Assembly (NCBI GenBank): GCA_049652385.1
Contig: JBASDX010000009.1
Span: 124,001 to 188,000, forward strand
DNA: 64,000 nucleotides
Direction: 5' to 3'
Source: DMER64 sp049652385
GTDB taxonomy: Bacteria > Bacteroidota > Bacteroidia > Bacteroidales > UBA932
Made by a program: the position numbers and the translations under genes
Shown: positions 51,999-60,227 of the stretch, piece after piece
Numbering within the stretch: the first letter of the stretch is position 1
How the letters are laid out: every line of letters starts with the position of its first letter
The notes under the pieces: model-generated
The model's input: the letters and a program-made list of their open reading frames with translations, nothing else
Told to the model about the DNA's origin: nothing
The model's database searches: none

Positions 51999-52424
51999 AT
52001 GACAATACAGGAAAAACAACGTAAAATAGTAGAGGAATTCTCCTATCTGGACGAGTGGATGGACAAATACGAATACCTCATTGAACTGGGCAGGCAATTG
52101 GAAACCTTGCCCGAAGAAGCCAAAACAGAAAAAAACCTCATCCCCGGCTGCCAATCCCGCGTGTGGCTGGATGCAAAACTTACGGACGGAAAGCTTGTCT
52201 TTGCGGCCGATAGCGACGCCTTGATTACCCGCGGTATTGTATCGCTGCTGGTACAGGTCTTTTCCGGGCATACCCCCGCAGAGATTGCCGGGGCTGACTG
52301 GGGCTTTATTGAAGAAATCGGCCTGAAAGACCACCTGTCACCCACGCGGGCCAACGGGTTGCTGTCCATGATCCGGCAAATCCAGCTGTATGCCGCGGCG
52401 GCCGGTACGGCTGACAACGCATAA
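51999..52424 (+). CDS. sufE: Sulfur acceptor SufE
   Basis: 141 aa. SufE takes the persulfide from SufS through the Cys in LIPGCQSRVWL. Other family segments are FSYLDEWMDKYEYLIELGRQ, DSDALITRGIVSLL and LSPTRANGLLSMIRQIQ. It sits directly after sufS, as expected for the pair. Confidence 0.95.
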   Translation: MTIQEKQRKIVEEFSYLDEWMDKYEYLIELGRQLETLPEEAKTEKNLIPGCQSRVWLDAKLTDGKLVFAADSDALITRGIVSLLVQVFSGHTPAEIAGADWGFIEEIGLKDHLSPTRANGLLSMIRQIQLYAAAAGTADNA

Positions 52425-52435
52425 AAACACAAAAG

Positions 52436-52762
52436 ATGATGGATTTAGAAAAAAACATACGCCTTGCGCTCAAGCAAGTGATGGACCCGGAGATAGGCAT
52501 CAATATCATAGACCTGGGTCTGGTTTATACTATAGATGTGAAAGAGCAAACAGAGGAAGGACATCCGGTGGTCGTTACCATGACCATGACCTCTCCCGTA
52601 TGCCCGCTGGCAGACTTCATAGTGGCAGAAGTGAAAAAAGAGACGGAAAGCGTTCCCGGCGTAGCTAAAGCTACGGTCAACATCACGTTTGAGCCGCCCT
52701 GGGAGCCTTCCATGATGAGTGAAGAAGCACTGCTGGACACAGGCATGTTCGGCATGATTTAA
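52436..52762 (+). CDS. DUF59/MIP18 Fe-S assembly protein
   Basis: 108 aa of the MIP18/SufT-like (DUF59) family implicated in Fe-S cluster maturation. The conserved core is VMDPEIGINIIDLGLVYTID, then MTSPVCPLADFIVAEVKKE with the conserved Cys, and FEPPWEPSMMSEEALLDTGM. Placement in the suf cluster supports the role. Start MMDLEK; the second ATG one codon later is equally possible. Confidence 0.92.
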   Translation: MMDLEKNIRLALKQVMDPEIGINIIDLGLVYTIDVKEQTEEGHPVVVTMTMTSPVCPLADFIVAEVKKETESVPGVAKATVNITFEPPWEPSMMSEEALLDTGMFGMI

Positions 52763-52773
52763 CCGCTACCGCC

Positions 52774-53322
52774 ATGCATACGGCATACCTGCTCCTGGGC
52801 AGCAACCTGGGCAACAAAGACGCGCTGTTGCAGCAAGCCATAGAAAAACTGGCCCGGCTGGGCACTATCACCGCTCTTTCCCAAAGAAAAGAAACGGCTC
52901 CCTGGGGGTTCACGGAAGACGTACCGGCCTTTTTGAACCAGGCCCTCCGGTTGCAAACCTCCTTGCAACCGGAAGAATTGCTGGCTGCCTGCCAGGCTGT
53001 TGAGAAGGAGCTGGGGCGGGACAGGGCGGCAGAAGCCGCCTATGCAAGCGCCGCACAGGAGGGAGCCGGCTCGGCAGGTACGGGCGTGGCTGTTGCTGCC
53101 GCACAGCACCAGGCGGGGGCATCGGGTGGTGACGGGAGCCTCGGCAAGCGAACGTATTCCTCACGCCTGATTGACATCGACATTTTGCTGTACGACCGCC
53201 TGCAATACCGGTCCCCAACCTTGACCGTTCCGCATCCCCGGCTGAGGGAAAGGCCCTTTGCCATGGCCCTGTTGCAGGAAATCCTCCCAAAAGACATATC
53301 TTTGCAAGACTTTTACAGATAG
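52774..53322 (+). CDS. folK: HPPK, folate pathway pyrophosphokinase
   Basis: 182 aa. It transfers pyrophosphate from ATP to 6-hydroxymethyl-dihydropterin. LLLGSNLGNKDALLQQAIEK, TAPWGFTEDVPAFLNQAL and SSRLIDIDILLYD (substrate and Mg2+ site) plus VPHPRLRERPFAMALLQEI are diagnostic. Oddity: between ELGRDR and SSRLIDIDIL, where the family has about a dozen residues, this protein has some 40, rich in Ala and Gly (EGAGSAGTGVAVAAAQHQAG). It starts 11 bp after the DUF59 gene and ends 6 bp before glyS. Confidence 0.93.
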   Translation: MHTAYLLLGSNLGNKDALLQQAIEKLARLGTITALSQRKETAPWGFTEDVPAFLNQALRLQTSLQPEELLAACQAVEKELGRDRAAEAAYASAAQEGAGSAGTGVAVAAAQHQAGASGGDGSLGKRTYSSRLIDIDILLYDRLQYRSPTLTVPHPRLRERPFAMALLQEILPKDISLQDFYR

Positions 53323-53328
53323 GAAACC

Positions 53329-54867
53329 ATGCAGGAAGAGTTATTCAAGAATATCATTGCCCACGCTAAAGAGTACGGGTTTATTTTTCAATCGAGCGAG
53401 ATTTACGACGGGCTGTCGGCCGTGTACGATTACGGGCCCAACGGCACGGAGCTGAAAAACAATATTAAAAACTACTGGTGGGATGCCATGGTCAAAGCCC
53501 ACGACAACATCGTAGGGCTGGATACGGCCATTTTCATGCACCCGAAAGTGTGGGAGGCCAGCGGCCACGTGGCGGCTTTCAACGACCCGCTGATTGACAA
53601 CAAAGATTCCAAAAAACGGTACCGGGCCGATGTGTTGCTGGAAGAGTATATTGCCAAACTGGAGGAGCGCATTGAAAAAGAAGTCCGAAAGGGGCAAAAG
53701 CGCTTCAAAGAAGCTTTTGACGAGGCCCAGTTCCGCGCCACCAACCCCAACGTGCTGCGGGAGCAAGAAAAGATAGACCGAGTGAAAGACAGGATGGTAG
53801 CCGCGTTGAATACCGATAACCTGCAGGAGCTCAGGCAGCTTATCCTGGATTGCGAGATTGTATGCCCCATATCCGGTACCCGTAACTGGACCGACGTGCG
53901 TCAGTTCAACCTGATGTTCAGCACGCAAATGGGCAGTACAAATGAAGGGACAGGACAGGTATTCTTGCGTCCGGAAACGGCACAGGGGATTTTCGTGAAC
54001 TTTCTGAATGTGCAAAAAAGCAGTCGCATGAAGATTCCTTTTGGTATTGCCCAGACGGGGAAAGCCTTCCGTAACGAAATTGTGGCACGGCAATTCATCT
54101 TCCGCATGCGTGAGTTCGAACAAATGGAAATGCAATATTTTGTCCGGCCCGGCAAGGAAATGGAGTGGTACGAGTATTGGAAACAGGCCCGTATGGACTG
54201 GCACCAATCATTGGGTCTGGGAGCGGTGATGTATCGTTTCAAAGACCACGAAAAGCTGGCCCATTACGCCAACGCCGCCTGCGATATCGAATTCCAATTC
54301 CCCTTTGGGTTCAAAGAGTTGGAAGGCATCCATTCCCGTACGGATTACGACCTGGCCCGCCATGAAGAGTTCTCGGGCCGTAAAATGCGCTACTTTGATC
54401 CGGAAACTAACGAGAGTTACGTGCCATACGTAGTGGAAACCTCCATAGGGTTGGACCGTATGTTTTTGGCCGTGCTTGCCGCCGCTTACAAAGAGGAAGT
54501 ACTCCCGGACGGCGAAACCCGCACCGTCCTGAGCCTGCCTCCGTTCCTGGCTCCCATCGGCCTGGCTGTATTTCCGCTGATTAAGAAAGACGGTCTGCCG
54601 GAAAAAGCGCAGGAGATATTGAAAACCGTACGTCTGGACTACAATTGCCTGTACGATGAAAAAGACAGCATCGGCAAACGTTACCGCCGTATGGACGCTG
54701 TCGGTACGCCCTACTGCATTACGGTAGACCATCAAACGCTGGAAGACAACACCGTCACCCTCAGGGACAGGGATACCATGGTACAGGAGCGGATTGCCAT
54801 TGATAAGTTGCCTGCATTACTGGATAAAAAGTTGAACAAAAAATATTGGCTGCAGAAGCTCCAATAA
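53329..54867 (+). CDS. glyS: Glycine-tRNA ligase, single-chain type
   Basis: 512 aa alpha2-type glycyl-tRNA synthetase (like GlyQS of Gram-positives and eukaryotes), not the two-subunit enzyme. N-terminal FIFQSSEIYDGLSAVYDYGP, motif 1/2 regions GQVFLRPETAQGIFVNF and GIAQTGKAFRNEI, REFEQMEMQYF, motif 3 SIGLDRMFLAVL, and an anticodon-binding domain (APIGLAVFPLIKKDG ... RRMDAVGTPYCITVD). This is usual for Bacteroidetes. Confidence 0.97.
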   Translation: MQEELFKNIIAHAKEYGFIFQSSEIYDGLSAVYDYGPNGTELKNNIKNYWWDAMVKAHDNIVGLDTAIFMHPKVWEASGHVAAFNDPLIDNKDSKKRYRADVLLEEYIAKLEERIEKEVRKGQKRFKEAFDEAQFRATNPNVLREQEKIDRVKDRMVAALNTDNLQELRQLILDCEIVCPISGTRNWTDVRQFNLMFSTQMGSTNEGTGQVFLRPETAQGIFVNFLNVQKSSRMKIPFGIAQTGKAFRNEIVARQFIFRMREFEQMEMQYFVRPGKEMEWYEYWKQARMDWHQSLGLGAVMYRFKDHEKLAHYANAACDIEFQFPFGFKELEGIHSRTDYDLARHEEFSGRKMRYFDPETNESYVPYVVETSIGLDRMFLAVLAAAYKEEVLPDGETRTVLSLPPFLAPIGLAVFPLIKKDGLPEKAQEILKTVRLDYNCLYDEKDSIGKRYRRMDAVGTPYCITVDHQTLEDNTVTLRDRDTMVQERIAIDKLPALLDKKLNKKYWLQKLQ

Positions 54868-54886
54868 AAGGAAACATCTAACCACC

Positions 54887-55369
54887 ATGAGCAACAAAAG
54901 CAAAGCCCATACCAAGGCCAAAACCGGTAAAAAAACCGGCAGAAAGACATCCGCAAAAGCCGGCCGGGGGTGGTTGTTTATAGGGCTGTTTGTCGCCTAC
55001 CTGGGGACCAGCGCCTATTTGCTCTTTGCTACGGGCGACAGCTTGCCGCAATACAAGAAAATGGGTTTTGTCATGCAGCTGGCCGCCTGGCTGAAAGTTA
55101 TGCCCGATAAAGTCTTACATACAATCCTCTTTATTCCCATCGTCCCCCTGGCATGGGCTGCCGTTAAACCGCGCTATGCCATCACGAAAATCCTTCTTCT
55201 ATGGTCAGGGCTGCTTTTTGGCATCCTTACAGAAATTGTACAGCATTATCTGCCTTATAGAACGGGCGATATAGCCGACCTGGCGGCTGATGTGGTAGGG
55301 AGCGTTCTGGGGCTTCCGTTCTTGCTTATTTTCTTTATTTCAAGCAGGAAATCTTTAAAAAGAAAATAA
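54887..55369 (+). CDS. VanZ-like membrane protein
   Basis: 160 aa. A Lys/Thr-rich N-terminus (MSNKSKAHTKAKTGKKTGRK) is followed by about four membrane helices with the VanZ pattern DKVLHTILFIPIVPLAW and TEIVQHYLPYRTGDIADLAADVVGSVLG. Function in this phylum is unknown; VanZ homologues are linked to teicoplanin resistance in enterococci. It lies 19 bp after glyS and is probably in the same transcript. Confidence 0.88.
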   Translation: MSNKSKAHTKAKTGKKTGRKTSAKAGRGWLFIGLFVAYLGTSAYLLFATGDSLPQYKKMGFVMQLAAWLKVMPDKVLHTILFIPIVPLAWAAVKPRYAITKILLLWSGLLFGILTEIVQHYLPYRTGDIADLAADVVGSVLGLPFLLIFFISSRKSLKRK

Positions 55370-55751
55370 TTTTCCATCCCGGCACCGTTAACTGTATTAA
55401 CATCAGGATTAAAGTGATGGGCTTTTAACGATGTGTCTTACGATTTATTGTTGGTTTAGTTGTAGATTCTCAATAGGTTGGCTTGAGGTGTGCAGGAAAT
55501 TGTATAAAAGTCGGAAAAAAAGGAAGAAAAAGGAACAACGGATGGTGTTTTTTATATTAAACAGGAGTAAAAAGACAGAAAATTTGGTTGATTGAGCTAC
55601 GTTGGCTGAAATTTTATAACATTTTATTAGGGAAATGTTGATAGAAAACGCAGTTTTATTGATGAATTGATGATGAATGTAGAAAAGAACATTTAGTTTA
55701 GAAATAGGAGTCGTATTTTGCCCCCGGAAATCTCAAAACAACAAAAAGAGT
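55370..55751 (+). other. AT-rich leader before the small-protein cassette
   Basis: About 380 bp without a gene. It is AT-rich, with TATTTTGCC at 55714-55722 near the Bacteroidetes -7 consensus some 30 bp before the small gene. I see no repeat family here. Confidence 0.5.
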
Positions 55752-55913
55752 ATGAAAAAAACAAAAGAAACAACCGGCAGGGTGCCGGAAGATCTGTACG
55801 TACCTCCCAAGGTAGAGGTAATGGATGTCATGGTAGAACAAAATGTCCTGGATAGCGGCAGTTCAGATGGTGCAGCTAAAGAAGTTCCCGGTTTTGAACC
55901 AGGTGCCTGGTAA
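55752..55913 (+). CDS. Small conserved protein upstream of fimbrillin-FISUMP gene
   Basis: 53 residues, MKKTKETTGRVPEDLYVPPK at the start and PGFEPGAW at the end. It shares YV.P.VEV...V..NVLD.GS.D and a terminal Trp with the 50-aa protein at 7203. Both genes precede a fimbrillin/FISUMP lipoprotein (gap here 29 bp). A Lys-rich N-terminus without a hydrophobic segment argues against a signal peptide. It could be a regulatory leader peptide, chaperone-like partner or secreted peptide precursor; sequence alone does not decide. Confidence 0.75.
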   Translation: MKKTKETTGRVPEDLYVPPKVEVMDVMVEQNVLDSGSSDGAAKEVPGFEPGAW

Positions 55914-55942
55914 ATTAGTAACAGTTAAAAAAGAAGAGGATT

Positions 55943-57652
55943 ATGAAAACAAATGTTTTGCTTAAAGCCACAGCCTTCTTTGCAGCTGTGCTATTGATGT
56001 CCGGCTGTATTTTTGACAGCTTGCAAAAACCTGAAGATAAGACATCAGAAATGGGTACGGCTCAAGTATCCTTATCCGGTGGAGCCTCTGAAAACGGTCT
56101 CCAAACCAAAATTTCTCTGGAGCAAAATCAGTCGACCGGAGCGATTGATTTATTTTGGCAAGAAGGAGACAAGGTGAACTTGTTGGTTGTACAAACAGGT
56201 AGTGATCCAATACAATATACAGCTACAGTAGAGATTAATACGAGCAATCCTAAGATTGCTACTTTCAATTATCCGTTACCTGATGGAGAGGCTAATTTTG
56301 CTTTATACGGAGTGTATGGTGGTGAGATTGATGAAGATGGAAAAGTCACTTTACCCGCTGGTGTAAATCCCACTTCCAGCAATTTAAGAGACCTTCAAAA
56401 CAATAAGGCTATTGTTCTTGTATTCTCAAAAACAGGTATTCAAAAAAGTAGTCCAAATCTAACTGGTATTGAATTCCAGCATATAGGTTCCCTGTTTAGC
56501 ATTAAGTTGAAAAATACAAGTACATCTGCTGCTTCAGAGACAATTACACAAGCAGAGCTGGAAACCACTGAACCTACAACTTCTGCCTATGGTGCTGATT
56601 TCATCTATGATATAACTAATGGAAGTTTTGATGATTCAAAGAAAACAAAAACCATGACATTCAGCCCGGCACAGCCTGCGACTATTGACCCGGAAGGTAT
56701 TTTGGAATTTTGGGCTTGGGTTCCCATGGTAGCAGGAGAGTGGGCAAGCCCTAAATTAAAAGTCGTAGGTTATAACAACCCAGACGCTTATGACAATAAA
56801 GAAGTAGCACCAGGCAAGGCCTACTACTTATACGCAAAGGTTAACGGTGAATCGAGCTTAGCTATAGCGGCAAAAGGTGAGATGTCAGAACCTTCAGTGA
56901 AGGATGGGTACGATAGGATGACCGACCCCCGCGACGGAACCGTGTATAGGATCGTAGAGATAGACGGTCGTACCTGGCTGGCGGAGAACTTAAGATACTT
57001 ACCGAAGGTCAATGAAAAGGGTGATCCTGCTGGACCAAGTGGAGATAAAACTTCTTATTATCAAACTTTAGAGCCTCGTTATTATGTATATGGATATAAC
57101 GGTGAAGTTGTAACAGATGCAAAAAATCATACTGAAGGTGGTGTCAACATGTATCAAACTTACGGAGTGTTGTATAACTGGCCGGCAGTTATGGATGGTG
57201 TAAATACGCCTGATAGTAAAACAAACCCCAGTGGTGTACAAGGTGTTTGTCCTCCGGGCTGGCATGTGCCCAGTAGTCCGGAATGGGTAGATATGCAAGT
57301 ATCCTTAGGTATGAATCGAGTTGATGCGGAAAAAAGAGGCAATAGAACATTTTACGGAGGCGAAGTTGGAGTTGAAATAGCTAAAAAATTAAAAGAGGTG
57401 GGTACTGATTATTGGTCATCCAACGATGGTGCTTCTAATTCAAGTGGTTTTTCAGCACGTGCGGGTGGAATGCGTGCAAAAGATGGGAATTTTAAGAATA
57501 TTAAGAACTCAGGTTTCTGGTGGACAGCATCTGTTCCGTATAGTGATTTTGATGCTTGTCATAGGGAATTGGCACATAATCAAAACGGTATTTTACGTGA
57601 TCCTCTTGGAAGGGAATATGCAATTTCCGTGCGCTGCGTTAAGGATTTTTAA
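55943..57652 (+). CDS. Fimbrillin-like/FISUMP fusion lipoprotein
   Basis: 569 aa predicted lipoprotein (MKTNVLLKATAFFAAVLLMS-GC, Cys22). The fimbrillin-like part (about residues 30-315) has DLFWQEGDKVNLLVVQ, FALYGVYGGEI, HIGSLFSIKLKN, GILEFWAWVPM and GKAYYLYAKV. The FISUMP part has IVEIDGRTWLAENLRYLPKV, YGVLYNWPAVMDG, GVCPPGWHVPSSPEW, NSSGFSARAGG, FWWTASVP and VRCVKDF. It is paralogous to the product at 5544, and both follow a small conserved gene. A terminator follows at 57691. Confidence 0.88.
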   Translation: MKTNVLLKATAFFAAVLLMSGCIFDSLQKPEDKTSEMGTAQVSLSGGASENGLQTKISLEQNQSTGAIDLFWQEGDKVNLLVVQTGSDPIQYTATVEINTSNPKIATFNYPLPDGEANFALYGVYGGEIDEDGKVTLPAGVNPTSSNLRDLQNNKAIVLVFSKTGIQKSSPNLTGIEFQHIGSLFSIKLKNTSTSAASETITQAELETTEPTTSAYGADFIYDITNGSFDDSKKTKTMTFSPAQPATIDPEGILEFWAWVPMVAGEWASPKLKVVGYNNPDAYDNKEVAPGKAYYLYAKVNGESSLAIAAKGEMSEPSVKDGYDRMTDPRDGTVYRIVEIDGRTWLAENLRYLPKVNEKGDPAGPSGDKTSYYQTLEPRYYVYGYNGEVVTDAKNHTEGGVNMYQTYGVLYNWPAVMDGVNTPDSKTNPSGVQGVCPPGWHVPSSPEWVDMQVSLGMNRVDAEKRGNRTFYGGEVGVEIAKKLKEVGTDYWSSNDGASNSSGFSARAGGMRAKDGNFKNIKNSGFWWTASVPYSDFDACHRELAHNQNGILRDPLGREYAISVRCVKDF

Positions 57653-57690
57653 CCCAACGCCATAAATAGTTAATTATTTGATTTTAAAGA

Positions 57691-57718
57691 AGGTGGAGCT
57701 TAGGTTCCTCCTTTTTTT
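57691..57718 (+). terminator. Intrinsic terminator after fimbrillin/FISUMP gene
   Basis: AGGTGGA and TCCTCCT form a 7-bp stem with one mismatch around an 8-nt loop, followed by a run of Ts. It lies 38 bp after the stop. Confidence 0.7.
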
Positions 57719-57739
57719 ATTTTTCTTTATCTTTACTGC

Positions 57740-58750
57740 ATGAAGCATCTATTCATACTGATGCTAAGTGCTTTGTCACTCATAAATCCCCCGATGCAAC
57801 AAGAGTGTGTGGTGGGTGTTTTGGATGTGTCAGGTGTTGATACCGGAGGGGTAGCGAAAGAAATATCGGTACAGGAGGCGCGGCAGAAATCCGTTCCGGT
57901 GGTAATCCCGGACAAGGCGTTCAAGGCGTATTGTCTGAGTGTGATAGATGTGAGCAGGACCGGCGGTCGGATTATGTCCGACCAGATGGCAGCCCTGGAA
58001 AGAATCAGCGTATCTGATCGGGGTATTATGTCTTTACAAGGTATTGAGTATTGCACAGGGTTAAAGACGCTGATTTGCATGAACAACAATATTGAGGAGC
58101 TGGATTTGCAGTATAATGAAGCGTTGGAGATGCTTATATGTTCGGGTAACCGGTTGTCGGAACTGGACGTAAGTGCCAATACGGCGCTGCACTATATGGA
58201 CTGTGGTAAAAACGCTTTGGAGGTTCTTGATGTGCAGCATAATGAGCATTTGACCTTGCTTATCTGTGCAGATAATGAGTTGGAGGAACTTGACGTAAGC
58301 GATAACAGCGCTCTGGAGTACCTGGATTGCAGTAACAATTGGTTAACGAATCTTGATGTCACGCAAAACCGCAACCTTGTTATTTTGAATTGCGGAGGCA
58401 ACGAATTAACAGAATTGGACGTTACCAGGAATGAAAAGCTTCTGATGCTGTGCTGTGCCAACAACAAACTGATGGAATTGGACGTAAGCGGCAACACATC
58501 GCTACAAAACCTCAATTGTCAAGGTAACAAATTGTTATGGCTGGATATATCTGAAAATAAAGATTTGTTGCAGCTGCAATGCGGAAGTAACTTGTTGAGG
58601 GGCTTGAGACTCAACACCATCGGCCTTCACCAAAGCCAATTTCTGGACTGTGCCAATAACCCCTATTTGAAGGAGCTGTGGTTAAAGGTTGCCCAGGACA
58701 CTACATTTCACAAGAAAGACGCGCACACTACTTACAGATGGAAGGAATAA
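57740..58750 (+). CDS. Secreted leucine-rich-repeat protein
   Basis: 336 aa. Short signal (MKHLFILMLSALSLINPP). From about residue 100 to 300 there are roughly nine 21-residue repeats of the form L.C..N.L..LDVS.N..L (examples: MLICSGNRLSELDVSANTAL, YLDCSNNWLTNLDVTQNRNL, NLNCQGNKLLWLDISENKDL). The Cys-rich pattern is the type seen in Bacteroidetes surface LRR proteins and predicts a solenoid for binding. It is preceded by TATCTTTA ending 3 bases before the ATG. A decayed copy of its 3' end lies at 59066-59145. Confidence 0.85.
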   Translation: MKHLFILMLSALSLINPPMQQECVVGVLDVSGVDTGGVAKEISVQEARQKSVPVVIPDKAFKAYCLSVIDVSRTGGRIMSDQMAALERISVSDRGIMSLQGIEYCTGLKTLICMNNNIEELDLQYNEALEMLICSGNRLSELDVSANTALHYMDCGKNALEVLDVQHNEHLTLLICADNELEELDVSDNSALEYLDCSNNWLTNLDVTQNRNLVILNCGGNELTELDVTRNEKLLMLCCANNKLMELDVSGNTSLQNLNCQGNKLLWLDISENKDLLQLQCGSNLLRGLRLNTIGLHQSQFLDCANNPYLKELWLKVAQDTTFHKKDAHTTYRWKE

Positions 58751-59163
58751 TTTCATTATTCCACAGCCTTCAGGCTCTTAGTATGGTGTGAATGTACCTC
58801 CTTGGTACTTTTTATTTAAATGGCAGTATGGGCATTACCAAGGACTGCATCTATCTCGTAACCTGATGTTGTACGCCAATATGTCAAGGAGTGTTTTGAG
58901 CCGGAATAGCTTAAATAAGCTATGATCTCTTGCATAATCAGATGTTCAAAGGAGTGTCCAAATTCAGGGGAGCCCGGTACCAGAGAATCTTTTTTAAGCA
59001 GATCTCATAACATAAAGACTATTCATGAATATCTAAAATATAATTTTAGATTATCACGATATTTGGTAACAGCAATTGGTTGAAAACCAGCCAAGACACC
59101 ATCCTGCATATGAAAGATATGCATACTTCACACAGGTGGGAGTAATTGTACGAGATGTAGGGG
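58751..59163. other. Gap with decayed LRR-gene remnant
   Basis: No intact gene. The right part holds the LRR 3'-end remnant (59066-59145). The remaining stretch (58751-59065) shows many stops in all frames and no repeat family; it may be more of the same decayed gene, but I cannot align it by eye. Confidence 0.6.
59066..59145 (+). pseudogene. Remnant of a second LRR gene (3' end only)
   Basis: The frame ending at 59145 reads NWLKTSQDTILHMKDMHTSH then RWE and stop. The intact LRR protein at 57740 ends LWLKVAQDTTFHKKDAHTTY then RWKE. About 12 of the last 20 residues agree, including the final RW. An in-frame stop (TAG) occurs a few codons upstream and no start is available. It is evidence for a former tandem LRR copy, now eroded. 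Confidence 0.65.
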
Positions 59164-59874
59164 TTAACTATTAAAGCCCGTTTCCGGGTTGCGCTCGCTG
59201 AATTTCTCTGTAAGGGCAGTGGTAATTTCGGATCGGGTCTTGTTTTTCTTCTCCAGGTCTTTGATAAGCAGGTACGCTTTGAAAAGGGGAGAACCGGCTA
59301 TTTCCGAGGAGAAATGGCCGATGCCCTGGTTCCAGACAAAAAGGGCAAACAGCTCGTCAAATTCTTCTGTGGTGATGCCTAGGTGGTATGCTTTTATAAG
59401 TTCACGTGTTGCTTGTTTCATGCGGCCGGCACCTATGGCGTTGGCCAGGGACAGCAGGAGCTTGTATTCCAGTTTTATGGCCGGGTTTTCTTTATTCCAG
59501 ATGTGGTCCCAGAAATTAACGGTTAGCTCCGCCACGGCCGGGTCAATGTCTGCGTATCGGGGCATAACTATGGGCTTGAGCGGGAGTTCCTGTGCATCGT
59601 CTTCTTTTATTTCTTCCCGGTAGAAATGGGCATAATAGATGTCTTTGTCTAGCTTTTCCGTGTGGTACGTGAAACCCAGGTTTCTCATGGTCTCGTAAAG
59701 CGGAATAGGCTCAAAGTTTTGTATGATGGTAATGCCTCCTTTAAGGGGAACATCCTTGGCTTTTTTTATAATGGCCGGCAAGAAATTGCCTTTGATGGGG
59801 CGCACGTCAAACTGAAGAAATTCCTTTTTATTCTTCAACCAATCTTTTGTTATAGAGGTGTTATCTGTTTTCAT
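59164..59874 (-). CDS. DUF2249/carboxymuconolactone-decarboxylase-like protein
   Basis: 236 aa cytoplasmic protein. The N-terminal part (EFLQFDVRPIKGNFLPAIIK ... GGITIIQNFEPIPLYETMRNLGF) resembles the DUF2249/TusA-like fold. The C-terminal part (LLSLANAIGAGRMKQATREL, LGITTEEFDELFALFVWNQG) resembles an AhpD/CMD-like helical domain but lacks a clear CxxC, so redox activity is doubtful. Start at MKTDNTS (59874); the longer frame enters the family A repeat. Function unknown. Confidence 0.75.
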   Translation of the reverse strand: MKTDNTSITKDWLKNKKEFLQFDVRPIKGNFLPAIIKKAKDVPLKGGITIIQNFEPIPLYETMRNLGFTYHTEKLDKDIYYAHFYREEIKEDDAQELPLKPIVMPRYADIDPAVAELTVNFWDHIWNKENPAIKLEYKLLLSLANAIGAGRMKQATRELIKAYHLGITTEEFDELFALFVWNQGIGHFSSEIAGSPLFKAYLLIKDLEKKNKTRSEITTALTEKFSERNPETGFNS

Positions 59875-59929
59875 AATACCACTTCTTGCAAATACTCTGC
59901 CAGTTGTCCTTGCTGTTAAAATGGCACAG

Positions 59930-60146
59930 GGTAGTGAGTAATGCAAAATCGCTAAGCGCCACAACGTTGTGAATATCTGAATATTAGCACACTGCTTTCA
60001 AAAAGGTCACTCACTACCTAGCCATGAAAATACGGAAAAACGGCCATTTTGCTGCAAGGTAGTGAGTAGCGCAAAAATAGAGAGCCCCGCAAATGGCAGA
60101 CTGATAGGTTGATAGGAAAAAATGCAAAAAATATCCACTCACTACC
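59930..60146 (+). repeat. 217-bp family A doublet, left of RAYT
   Basis: Units 59930-60018 and 60058-60146, each 89 bp with GGTAGTGAGT/ACTCACTACC ends (second unit ends ACTCACTACC followed by C), separated by 39 bp containing AAAAACGGCCATTTTGCTGC. Same orientation as the doublet at 61471. It ends 81 bp before the RAYT start codon. Confidence 0.92.
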
Positions 60147-60155
60147 CAGAAAACC

Positions 60156-60187
60156 TTTGTAAAAACGCTAGCGAAAAGGTATATTTA
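60156..60187 (+). promoter_or_regulatory. Predicted promoter of the RAYT gene
   Basis: TTTG at 60156-60159 and TATATTTA at 60180-60187 are 20 bp apart, matching the Bacteroidetes pattern TTTG-N19-22-TAnnTTTG with one mismatch. It begins 10 bp after the family A doublet. Confidence 0.5.
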
Positions 60188-60227
60188 CACCATCTAAAAG
60201 TAGAAGTTGAACTGAAGGGTCTGACTG

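Larger units (their letters stand above)
59875..60227. other. RAYT upstream region
   Basis: Gap between the DUF2249-type gene (leftward) and the RAYT gene (rightward). It is mostly occupied by a 217-bp family A doublet (59930-60146). The last 80 bp hold the predicted RAYT promoter. Confidence 0.75.
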
